DNA of 39,295 nt from Streptomyces sp. man185 (GTDB lineage Bacteria > Actinomycetota > Actinomycetes > Streptomycetales > Streptomycetaceae). Each line of letters starts with the position of its first letter. Within the stretch, counting starts at the first letter, position 1. Under the pieces are notes generated by a model. It saw only the letters and a program-made list of their open reading frames with translations, was not told where the DNA came from and did not search any database. Made by a program: the position numbers and the translations under genes. The stretch lies in NCBI GenBank assembly GCA_002551355.1, contig NTHE01000040.1, forward strand, positions 74,120-113,414. The letters run 5' to 3'. Shown in pieces: positions 21,108 to 29,575 of the stretch.

Positions 21108-23696
21108 GTGGAACGCACAGCGCTGGATACGGAGCATTACTGGCGTGAGCGCCTCTCCGGGTACGACGAGGCGCTCGTCCTCGGGATCGAGCACCCGTCC
21201 GGCGCCCCGGGCGATCGCAGTGTCCGTGAAGTGTCGCTGAGCCCGGCGGGCGACGCCGCTCTGCGCGCGGGGGCCACCCGCCTCGGAACGACCCCCGAGA
21301 TCCTGGTGGTCGCCGCGTGGTCCGTGCTCCTGGGGCGCTACGGCGGAGGGGACGACGTCCTCTTCGGTATCGCGCGGTCCGCCGCCGACGGGCCCCGGCA
21401 CCCAGTGGCCCCGATGCGCACCGGACCCGGTGGCGGACAGCGTGTCAGGGATCTGCTGGGCGCCGTGGCCGCGGCCCTGCCCGATCCGGCGCGCACCTGG
21501 CCCACGCCGCGGGAGATGCTCGCGTACGGCGAACTGCCCACGGCGGAAGCGCTGTACGACAAAGTGCTGCACCTGACGGACCGCGTCGGCCGGCGGGCCG
21601 ACGCGGACATCCAGCCCTCCGTCGAGGCGACCGTCACCACCGCCTCCCCGCTGACCCTGCGCCTCGACCACGACACCGCCCGCATCGAGGAGCGCGACGC
21701 CGCTCGTCTGCTGCGCCACTTCGGGCAGCTCTGCGACAGTCTGGCCGCCGCCGGCGCGGACGCCCGGGTGAGTGAACTCCGGCTGCAGACCTGGGACGAG
21801 CTGGACCGCATCCTGCACACGTGGAACGACACCGCCGTGCCCGTCGACGACCCCGCCTGCATCCACGAGCTCGTCGAACGCCAGGCCGCGCGGACTCCGG
21901 ACGCCGTCGCCCTCGTCCAGGGCGACACCGCGATGACCTACGCCGAACTGGACCACGACGCCGACCTGCTCGCCGCTCACCTGGCAGCCCGGGGAGTGGG
22001 CCCCGGAGACTTCGTGGCCCTGCACGTCGACCGTACGGTCCACAGCGTGGTCGCGCTGCTCGGCATCCTGAAGTCGGGTGCGGCCTACGTACCGATCGAG
22101 TCCTCGCTGCCCGAGGAGCGGATCCGCCACCTGCTCTCAGCACTGGACTGCTCCGCCGTGGTGTGCACCGTGCGACGGCTTCCCGTCCTGGGAGAACTGG
22201 CCCGGGACCTGCCGGGCCTGCGCCACCTGCTGGTCGTCGGCGAGACGCGGAACGAAGCCTTCCCGGACCGGGTCGCGCCCGACACCGTCACCGTCACCCC
22301 GGCGGCGGCCCCGCCTGCCGCGGACGCGCCCACGCCCCGCCGCGCCACCCCCGACGACCTCGCCTACGTCATCTTCACCTCCGGTTCCACCGGTACTCCC
22401 AAGGGCGTCCTGCTGCGGCACGCCCCCGTGGTCAATCTGATCCGCTGGGTCAACTCCACGTTCGAGATGGGAGCCGAGGACCGGGTGCTGTTCATCACGG
22501 CCTTCGGCTTCGACCTCTCCGTCTACGACGTGTTCGGCCTGCTCGCGGCGGGCGGCAGCATCCGCCTGGCCGACGACGACGAGGCTCGCGATCCTCAGCG
22601 GCTGCTGGAGATCCTGGACCGGGAACCCGTCACCTTCTGGGACTCGGCACCGGCGGCGCTGCAACAGCTGGAGCCCTTGTTCGGCGCCCGCGCCTCCAGC
22701 CGCCCCGCAGCCCTGCGCCTGGTCTTCCTCAGCGGCGACTGGATTCCGGTCACCCTCCCGGACGCGGTACGGGCTGCCTTTCCCCGTGCCGAGGTCGTGT
22801 CACTCGGCGGCGCCACGGAAGCGGCGATCTGGTCCAACTTCCACCGCGTGGACAAGGTCGACCCGCGGTGGAGCAGCATCCCGTACGGGCGTCCCATCGA
22901 CAACGCGCGCTACTACATCCTGGACGGCGACCTGTGCCCGGCCCCGGTCGGTGTGCCGGGCGACCTCTACATCGGCGGCTCCTGTCTGGCGTCGGGCTAC
23001 TTCGGGGACGAGGAGCTGAGCGCCCGCAAGTTCATCGCCGACCCCTTCGCCGGGACCCCGGCGGCGCGCATGTACCACACCGGGGACCGCGCCCGGTTCT
23101 GGGCGGACGGCACCATGGAGTTCCTCGGCCGCTGCGACAGCCAGGTCAAGGTGCGCGGCTTCCGCATCGAACTGGGTGAGATAGAAGCCGCGTTGAACAC
23201 GATCGACGGCGTCGGCACAGCCGTCGCGCACGTCCACGGGTCCGGAGCGACAGCCGTGCTCGTCGCCTACGCCGTGCCCGCAGCCGGTCAGAGCCTCCAC
23301 GCGGACTCCCTGCGCGAACGGCTCGCCCAGGCCCTGCCCGCCTACATGGTCCCCACCGAAGTCGTCGTCCTCGACCGGCTGCCCGCCACACCGAACGGCA
23401 AGCTGGACCGAAGGGCCCTGCCCGCACCCGGCGCCTCCCGGCCGGTGGGAGCCCGCCCGAACACCCCCACCGAGGCGGCCGTGGCGGACGTGTGGGCCGA
23501 GGTGCTCGACCGCCCCGTCGGCGCCGAGAGCGACTTCTTCGCCCTGGGCGGCCAGTCGCTCCTGGCCGTGCGCGCCGTCGCGCGCCTCAACTCCCGCCTC
23601 GGCGCGGACATCCCGATCAGGACCCTGATGGAAAACCCAGGCCTGCGGGACTTCGCCCGTGCGGCGGAGCCGTTCCTGACCGGATCACCGGCCTGA
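21108..23696 (+). CDS. NRPS: half condensation domain - adenylation - PCP
   Basis: The protein has 862 residues. Residues about 8-225 resemble only the C-terminal lobe of a condensation domain (HYWRERLSG, ILVVAAWSVLLGRYGG). The N-terminal lobe with HHxxxDG is absent, so no condensation activity is expected. The A domain (about 245-770) has FTSGSTGTPKG, FDLSVYD and LGGATEAAIW. Its hand-read code D-L-Y-D-F-S-L-I-W-K is close to the cysteine code DLYNLSLIW but has Asp for Asn. The PCP Ser is in LGGQSLLA (about 815). It probably starts a peptide. The GTG at 21108 follows GAAGAAGG; upstream ATGs at 21045 and 21075 lie in AT-rich codons unlike the rest of the gene. A leaderless start at 21045 cannot be excluded. 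The stop overlaps an ATG at 23696 of the next frame. Confidence 0.88.
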   Translation: MERTALDTEHYWRERLSGYDEALVLGIEHPSGAPGDRSVREVSLSPAGDAALRAGATRLGTTPEILVVAAWSVLLGRYGGGDDVLFGIARSAADGPRHPVAPMRTGPGGGQRVRDLLGAVAAALPDPARTWPTPREMLAYGELPTAEALYDKVLHLTDRVGRRADADIQPSVEATVTTASPLTLRLDHDTARIEERDAARLLRHFGQLCDSLAAAGADARVSELRLQTWDELDRILHTWNDTAVPVDDPACIHELVERQAARTPDAVALVQGDTAMTYAELDHDADLLAAHLAARGVGPGDFVALHVDRTVHSVVALLGILKSGAAYVPIESSLPEERIRHLLSALDCSAVVCTVRRLPVLGELARDLPGLRHLLVVGETRNEAFPDRVAPDTVTVTPAAAPPAADAPTPRRATPDDLAYVIFTSGSTGTPKGVLLRHAPVVNLIRWVNSTFEMGAEDRVLFITAFGFDLSVYDVFGLLAAGGSIRLADDDEARDPQRLLEILDREPVTFWDSAPAALQQLEPLFGARASSRPAALRLVFLSGDWIPVTLPDAVRAAFPRAEVVSLGGATEAAIWSNFHRVDKVDPRWSSIPYGRPIDNARYYILDGDLCPAPVGVPGDLYIGGSCLASGYFGDEELSARKFIADPFAGTPAARMYHTGDRARFWADGTMEFLGRCDSQVKVRGFRIELGEIEAALNTIDGVGTAVAHVHGSGATAVLVAYAVPAAGQSLHADSLRERLAQALPAYMVPTEVVVLDRLPATPNGKLDRRALPAPGASRPVGARPNTPTEAAVADVWAEVLDRPVGAESDFFALGGQSLLAVRAVARLNSRLGADIPIRTLMENPGLRDFARAAEPFLTGSPA

Positions 23697-23755
23697 TGCA
23701 CAACCCGCGCCCCACGCCCGGAATCCGGGCCGGTACGCAGGACTGGAAAGGTGTC

Positions 23756-26700
23756 ATGCACGAACTCCACGACAGCACCCGCCCCCCGACCCTGACCGGG
23801 GCCCCCGTGTCGACGGAAGGAGCCGGGAGCCGCACACCACCGGGCGGAGGTCTGCACCACGGCTTCGAACAACAGGCGCACCGGGCCCCGGGCCGGACCG
23901 CCCTGAGCTACGGCACGGAGCATCTCACGTACGGCGAACTCGACCGCGCAGCAGACCGGCTCGCCGGCCTGCTGCGCCGACAGGGGGCCGGGCCGGGCCG
24001 GTTCGTCGGGGTGTGCGCCGACCGGTCGGCCGAACTGGTGATCGCGCTCCTCGCCGTCCTCAAGTGCGGCGCCGCCTACGTTCCCCTCGACCCCGCCTAC
24101 CCGGTCGAGCGCACCCGCTTCACCCTCGAGGACACCGGCTGCCGCCTGGTGGTGGGACAGGAACGCCACCGCGAGAGGTCCACCGAAGCGGGCGCCGCCT
24201 TTCTCGCCGTGGACAACTCCACCCTCCTGGCAGGGGCACCGGTACTCCGGGCGACCACGACCGGCCCGGTGGGCGACGTCGACGTGCAGCCCGGACAACC
24301 CGCCTATGTCATCCACACCTCCGGGTCGACCGGCACCCCCAAGGGCGTCGTGGTCAGCCACCAGAACGCCCTGCGCCTCTTCGACGCCTGCCGTGACGAG
24401 TTCGGCATCGCCGCCGCGGGGAGCGACGACACCTGGACCCTGTTCCACTCCACCGCCTTCGACTTCTCCGTATGGGAGATATGGGGCGCGCTCCTGCACG
24501 GTGGGCGAGTGGTCGTCGTCGACCACGTCACCAGCCGCTCCCCCGACTCCTTCCTGCGGCTTCTCGTCGACCAGCGGGTCACCGTCCTCAGCCAGACCCC
24601 GACCGCCTTCCGCCAGCTGCTGCGGGCGGCGGAGGCCGACGGATGGCCCGAGACCGACCTCCGGCTCGTCGTCCTGGGGGGCGAGACGCTGGAACCCGCC
24701 ACGCTGCGCCCCTGGTTCGACCGGTACGGCGACCTGAGCCCCCGCGTCGTCAACATGTACGGCATCACGGAGACGACCGTGCACGTCACCCACCGGGACA
24801 TGACGGCCTTCGACTGCGACGCGGCGCACAGCCCCATCGGAAAGCCGCTGCGCGACCTGAACGTCCACCTCCTCGACAGCGCGATGCGGCCGGTCCCGGC
24901 TGGCGACGTGGGGGAGATGTACGTCGGGGGAGCGGGCGTCACACAGGGATACCTGAACCGACCCGACCTCACCGAGCAGCGCTTCGTGCCCGACCCCTTC
25001 GGCGCGCCCGGCGACCGCCTCTATCGCACCGGAGACCTGGCCGCGCGGCGGCCCGACGGGGAGCTGGAGTTCCGCGGACGCCGGGACAACCAGGTCCAAC
25101 TGCGCGGATTCCGCATCGAACTCGGCGAGATCGAGGTGGCGCTGGCCGCGCTCCCCGGTGTCCGTGAGGCGGCCGTCGCCCTCGGCGAGGACGCACTGGG
25201 CGAACCACGGCTCGTCGGTTACGCGGTACTCGCCCCCGGCCACTGGACCCGGGAGGAGACTCTGCGCGAGGCGCTGTCCGACCGTCTGCCGGGGCACATG
25301 GTGCCCTCTGCCGTCGTCCTGCTCGACGCCTTTCCCCTGACGGCCAACGGCAAGCTGGACAGGAAGTCCCTCCCGGCGCCTGCCCCGCTCGCCGACCACA
25401 CCGCGCTCTCCGAGTCCGCGGCCGGGGACCCCGGGGCCGCACCGGGAATGGGGGAGATCCTGCACCAGGTGTGGGCGCGTGCGCTCGGCCGGATCGCCGT
25501 GGACCCGCACGCCAACTTCTTCGCCCTGGGCGGCGACTCCATCACGGCGGTCCGTGTCGTCGGCGCGGCACGTGAGGCCGGTCTCCGGCTCCGAGTGGAA
25601 GACGTGTTCACCCACCCCACGCTTGCCTCCCTGCAGACGCGGTGCACCGTGTCCGACGGTACCCGGCTTCCCCGCGAGGCCCGTGCGCTCGACATGCTGA
25701 CACCGCGGGATCGCGACCGGCTGCCGACCGGGATCGTCGACGCCTACCCGCTCACCCTCCTGCAACTGGGCATGGTCTTCGAGTCACAGGTCAGCCCCGA
25801 CGCGACCCTCTACCACGACCTGGTGAGCGCCCGCATCGAAGGGAGTTTCGACGAAGGCGCTCTGCGCCGTGCCCTGGCATCGGTGACCGTGCGCCACGAC
25901 GTCCTGCGCACCTCCTTCGACCTCGGCACCTACAGCGAACCTCTGCAACTCGTCCACGAAAACGTCGACGCGGTGCTCCACCTGCACGGACCGGCCGCCG
26001 CCGGCACCCCGTCGGGCACCGTGGAGGAGTGGTGGCGCGAGGAGTGGCGGCGCCCCTTCGACTTCTCCGCCGCCCCTCTGTGGCGCTGTCACGTACACGA
26101 CCACGCCGACGGCAGCTTCCAGCTCTCCGTCTCCGCCCACCACAGCATCCTGGACGGCTGGAGCTTCTCCCTGCTCCTGACCGAACTGATCAGCGGCTAC
26201 GAACGGGAACTCGTCGGCGGGTCCACACCGCTCCCGGCCTCGGGACCGCCGTACCGCGCTGCCGTGGAACTGGAACGCGCGGCACGCGAGTCCAGCGCCT
26301 CACAGCGGTACTGGTCCGAGGCCTGTCGGAAGAACGCCGGTCACCTCCCGCTGCCCGCTCCGCCCGGGGCCGCCCCCACCACACCATCGCTGGAGCCCGA
26401 TGTCCGTCTGCCGCTGCCCGTCGCCCTGACCGGAGCGGCGCGGGCCGGCGCCGACCGGCTCGGCGTGCCGACGAAGTCCGTCTTCCTCGCCGTGCATCTG
26501 TGGGCCCTGAGCGAGGCCGCCGGAGCAGGCTCCGCGTCCCTCACCACCGGGCTGGTGGCCAACACCCGACCGGAGACCGCCGACAGCGAACGCACCCTGG
26601 GCCTCTTCCTCAACAGCGTCCCCCTGGCGGCGACCGTACGCGACGCCACCTGGCAGGACCTGGTGCGGGATGTCTTCGCCCAAGAGCAGGCGCTGCTCCC

Positions 26701-27019
26701 GCACCGACGCTTCCCGATGGCCGACATCCGGAACGCGACGGGCGAAGCGCCCTTCTCCGTCCTCTTCAACTACACCGACTTCCGGTCCTTCGACGATCTC
26801 GACGCACTGCGCCGGCTTCGTGTGGCCGACTGGTGGTCCTGCGACCGCACCAGCTTCCCCGTGGTCGTCGAAGTGGCACGGCGGCCGATGGGCACCGACT
26901 GGGAGCTCACGATCCGGGCCGACGCCACCAAGACCGACCCGGCCTTCTGCGCCCGTGTCGCACCCCTCTTCCTCGAAGGACTGCGCCGATTCCGCGAGGA
27001 GTGGGCCGATGCTCGCTGA
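23756..27019 (+). CDS. NRPS: adenylation (Thr-like) - PCP - condensation
   Basis: The protein has 1087 residues. The A domain (about 30-535) has HTSGSTGTPKG, FDFSVWEIW, NMYGITETTVH and NGKLDRK. The hand-read code D-F-W-S-V-G-M-V-H-K is near the threonine code DFWNIGMVHK, so Thr or a close relative is likely. The PCP has Ser in LGGDSITA (about 592). The C-terminal condensation domain (about 650-1087) has an intact AHHSILDGWSF. Having condensation last means that this module passes its chain to the next acceptor from its own C-terminus. The ATG at 23756 follows GGAAAGG closely; an in-frame ATG at 23696, overlapping the previous stop as TGATG, would add 20 residues. Its end overlaps the next gene by 11 nt. 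Confidence 0.9.
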   Translation: MHELHDSTRPPTLTGAPVSTEGAGSRTPPGGGLHHGFEQQAHRAPGRTALSYGTEHLTYGELDRAADRLAGLLRRQGAGPGRFVGVCADRSAELVIALLAVLKCGAAYVPLDPAYPVERTRFTLEDTGCRLVVGQERHRERSTEAGAAFLAVDNSTLLAGAPVLRATTTGPVGDVDVQPGQPAYVIHTSGSTGTPKGVVVSHQNALRLFDACRDEFGIAAAGSDDTWTLFHSTAFDFSVWEIWGALLHGGRVVVVDHVTSRSPDSFLRLLVDQRVTVLSQTPTAFRQLLRAAEADGWPETDLRLVVLGGETLEPATLRPWFDRYGDLSPRVVNMYGITETTVHVTHRDMTAFDCDAAHSPIGKPLRDLNVHLLDSAMRPVPAGDVGEMYVGGAGVTQGYLNRPDLTEQRFVPDPFGAPGDRLYRTGDLAARRPDGELEFRGRRDNQVQLRGFRIELGEIEVALAALPGVREAAVALGEDALGEPRLVGYAVLAPGHWTREETLREALSDRLPGHMVPSAVVLLDAFPLTANGKLDRKSLPAPAPLADHTALSESAAGDPGAAPGMGEILHQVWARALGRIAVDPHANFFALGGDSITAVRVVGAAREAGLRLRVEDVFTHPTLASLQTRCTVSDGTRLPREARALDMLTPRDRDRLPTGIVDAYPLTLLQLGMVFESQVSPDATLYHDLVSARIEGSFDEGALRRALASVTVRHDVLRTSFDLGTYSEPLQLVHENVDAVLHLHGPAAAGTPSGTVEEWWREEWRRPFDFSAAPLWRCHVHDHADGSFQLSVSAHHSILDGWSFSLLLTELISGYERELVGGSTPLPASGPPYRAAVELERAARESSASQRYWSEACRKNAGHLPLPAPPGAAPTTPSLEPDVRLPLPVALTGAARAGADRLGVPTKSVFLAVHLWALSEAAGAGSASLTTGLVANTRPETADSERTLGLFLNSVPLAATVRDATWQDLVRDVFAQEQALLPHRRFPMADIRNATGEAPFSVLFNYTDFRSFDDLDALRRLRVADWWSCDRTSFPVVVEVARRPMGTDWELTIRADATKTDPAFCARVAPLFLEGLRRFREEWADAR

Positions 27020-28268
27020 CCCGACCGCCACGGAGTCCGTACCCGTCTCCCTGGCCCAGCGCGAACGGCTCACCCTGTGGGCGGCGGGCACGCCGAGCCA
27101 GGACCAGCCCACCTTCGCCTGGGAGTTTCCCGCCGCGATCGACGAGGAACGCGTCAGGGACGCCTGGGCCGAGGTGATGACCCGTTACGCGACGCTGCGT
27201 TCGCTCTTCGCCGAAGAAGGCGACGGCGTCTTCAGCTGCCGCCGCGGCCCGGTCACGATGGCCGCCGACACCTGCGTCAGCACCCCGCCCGAGACCTTCT
27301 TCACGCAGCTGTGCGCGCCCGTCGACCTCCTCGGCGGGCCGGTGGTCCGCCTCGTCCACAGCCCGGCAGGACCGAGGACGCTGCTCGGCCTCAGCATCGA
27401 CCATCTGGTCATCGACGGGCAGAGCTACGGCCGGCTCGCGGCCGACCTGTTCGCCCTGCTGCGCGGTGAGGACCCGGCCGGGCCCGCGCCCGCCACCCCG
27501 GACGCCTTCTTCCGCGAAGAACTGGAGGCGGCCGCCGGTCCGGCCGGTGAGAAGGCCCTGGCGTACTGGCGGCGCACCACCGGCGGCCGCACCTATCCGC
27601 CCCTGCACACGAGCCTGCACCGTCCCGAAGGCACCGGTGTACGGGCGGAGACCGCTCACTGCACGGTCGTCTTCGACCCGGCCTGTCGGCATGCCCGCCA
27701 TCCGCAGGGCCGCTCCGCCACCGTGCTGGCATCGGTGGCCGCGGCCACCGCCAGGACCCTGGAACTCGTCCCCGGGCGGGACCCGTTCACGATGCTGCTG
27801 CAGAGCTCCCGCCGCTCGAACGACGAGAAGCTCAACATGGCGGGGTTCCTGTCCAACTGGCAGCCCGCCACCTTCCCCGTGGCCCACACCGCCCCGGAGC
27901 TCGTCGCGGATGTCACCGCTGCCGCCTTCCGCGCCCTGCGAGGCCATCACCTCCATCACGCCGAGGTCGTCCGCCGGCTGGAACCCGAGTGGTACGGAGC
28001 CCGGTACGTCCCCAGCGAACCACTGCCTCCGTACGCCCTCTTCAACTACCTGGTCGAACAGGAGCCGCCTCACGTGGACGGCCATAGCGGCACCCCCCTC
28101 GACGTTCCGCCCATGGGCGCCTACCGGCTGCACGGAGCGCTGCGCGTCTACGGCACCGAGCGGGCCGACGCCCGTTCCGCCCAGGTGCGCCTGGTCGCCG
28201 ACGCGTCCGTGTTCGGGGACGGCTTCGCGGGGCGCGTCGCCGAAGCGGTGACGGAGGCCGGGGCATGA
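27009..28268 (+). CDS. Stand-alone condensation-domain protein with variant active site
   Basis: The protein has 419 residues, one full condensation domain with no A or PCP. The usual HHxxxDG reads DHLVIDG (about 130-136): the first His is Asp, while the catalytic second His, Asp and Gly remain. A later FNYLVEQEPP segment corresponds to the C-terminal lobe. Free C domains join a carrier-bound chain to a soluble amine or to a second carrier, and some are inactive scaffolds; either is possible here. The start overlaps the end of the previous NRPS by 11 nt, and the stop overlaps the MFS start (ATGA), so all are made together. Confidence 0.8.
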   Translation: MLADPTATESVPVSLAQRERLTLWAAGTPSQDQPTFAWEFPAAIDEERVRDAWAEVMTRYATLRSLFAEEGDGVFSCRRGPVTMAADTCVSTPPETFFTQLCAPVDLLGGPVVRLVHSPAGPRTLLGLSIDHLVIDGQSYGRLAADLFALLRGEDPAGPAPATPDAFFREELEAAAGPAGEKALAYWRRTTGGRTYPPLHTSLHRPEGTGVRAETAHCTVVFDPACRHARHPQGRSATVLASVAAATARTLELVPGRDPFTMLLQSSRRSNDEKLNMAGFLSNWQPATFPVAHTAPELVADVTAAAFRALRGHHLHHAEVVRRLEPEWYGARYVPSEPLPPYALFNYLVEQEPPHVDGHSGTPLDVPPMGAYRLHGALRVYGTERADARSAQVRLVADASVFGDGFAGRVAEAVTEAGA

Positions 28269-29524
28269 CCGGGCTGCGCAGGCGCATCGCCGGGGCCACC
28301 GAAGGGCTGCCGAGGGCCTTCTGGTTCCTTTGGGCCAGTCTCCTCGTCAGCCAACTGGGCTCCTTCGTCATTCTGTTCATGTCGATGTACCTGACGCGGG
28401 AGCGAGGGTTCTCCGCCTCCTTCGCGGGCCTTGTCGTGGGACTGGCGTTCGGCGGCGGGGGCATGGTCGGCACCCTGGCCGGGGGGTTCGTCGCCGACTT
28501 CCTCGGCCGCAGGCGCACCATGCTGACCGGGAACCTGGTCACGGTCGTGTGCATGGTGGCCCTCGGCTACGCACGGGACCACCTCACCATCCTGGTCCTC
28601 GCCGTGGCCGTCGGCACCGCCAGCAACATGGTGCGGCCCGCGGCCGGGGCGCTGATGGTCGACCTCACCGAGCCGAAGGACCGGCCGCGGGCGTTCTCGC
28701 TCCAGTTCTGGGCGGTGAACCTCGGCTTCTCCGTCGCCGGAGCCATGGCGGGTTTCCTGATCGAGGTCGACTTCACCCTGCTGTTCCTCCTCGACGCCGC
28801 GACCACGCTCGCGGCGGCGCTGCTGGTCTACTTCTGCGTGCCCGAACCGCGACCGGCGCCGACTCCGTCACCGGCGGACGCCGAAAAGCCGGCCGAGAAG
28901 CGTGGCACCGGCATGGCCCTGGTGCTGCGCGACCGGTCCTTCCTGGCGCTCGTGGGACTCGCCGTGCTGTTCTCCGTGGTGTTCATGCAGCACATGTCGA
29001 CTCTGCCGCTCGCGGTCCAGAACGCGGGGCTGCCGCCCGCCACGTACGGCTGGCTCATCGCGCTCAACGGCATCGCCATCGTCGTGGGCCAGCTGTTCGT
29101 ACCGCGACTGATCAGAGGCCGCCGCCCGGGGCGGGTCCTCGCTCTGGCAGCGGTCCTCATGGGCGGCGGCTTCGGCCTGCTGGCCGTCGGCGACTCGCCG
29201 GCCGTGTTCATCGTCTCGGTCCTGATCTGGACGGCGGGCGAGATGCTCAACGCCTCGACGGGACCGGCCCTGGCGGCCTCCCTCGCACCGGACCACATGC
29301 GCGGTCGCTACCAGGGATTCTTCACCGTCTCGTACAACGTGGCGGGACTCATCGGTCCCTCCGTCGGCGGCTACGTCCTCCAGCACGGCGGCAGCGCGCT
29401 GTGGCTGGGCTGCCTGGCCCTCGGCGCGCTGACCGGCCTGGGCCACCTCGCCGCAGGGGCGGCCAGGGAACGGGGAGCGGCCCGCTCGCACCCGGCGCGC
29501 GAACCCGCCGCCCCGACCGCCTGA
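28265..29524 (+). CDS. MFS transporter, probable product exporter
   Basis: The protein has 419 residues with about 12 hydrophobic segments. The MFS motif between helices 2 and 3 reads GGFVADFLGRRRTML, and a charged central loop follows helix 6 (about residues 196-215). It resembles drug-efflux members of the superfamily. Its place inside the NRPS operon, overlapping the C-domain gene by ATGA and 51 nt before the last NRPS gene, points to export of the product and to self-protection. The substrate cannot be read from sequence. Confidence 0.9.
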   Translation: MTGLRRRIAGATEGLPRAFWFLWASLLVSQLGSFVILFMSMYLTRERGFSASFAGLVVGLAFGGGGMVGTLAGGFVADFLGRRRTMLTGNLVTVVCMVALGYARDHLTILVLAVAVGTASNMVRPAAGALMVDLTEPKDRPRAFSLQFWAVNLGFSVAGAMAGFLIEVDFTLLFLLDAATTLAAALLVYFCVPEPRPAPTPSPADAEKPAEKRGTGMALVLRDRSFLALVGLAVLFSVVFMQHMSTLPLAVQNAGLPPATYGWLIALNGIAIVVGQLFVPRLIRGRRPGRVLALAAVLMGGGFGLLAVGDSPAVFIVSVLIWTAGEMLNASTGPALAASLAPDHMRGRYQGFFTVSYNVAGLIGPSVGGYVLQHGGSALWLGCLALGALTGLGHLAAGAARERGAARSHPAREPAAPTA

Positions 29525-29575
29525 ACCAGCCCGCGCAGGGACGTGACCCCGCGGCGACCTCCACGGAGACCACAT

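Noticed and set aside
23696..23755. ATG at 23696 as start of the second NRPS gene
   Set aside because: The TGATG overlap is attractive for coupling, but the added residues match nothing and the ribosome-binding site is poor; kept as an alternative in the gene entry.
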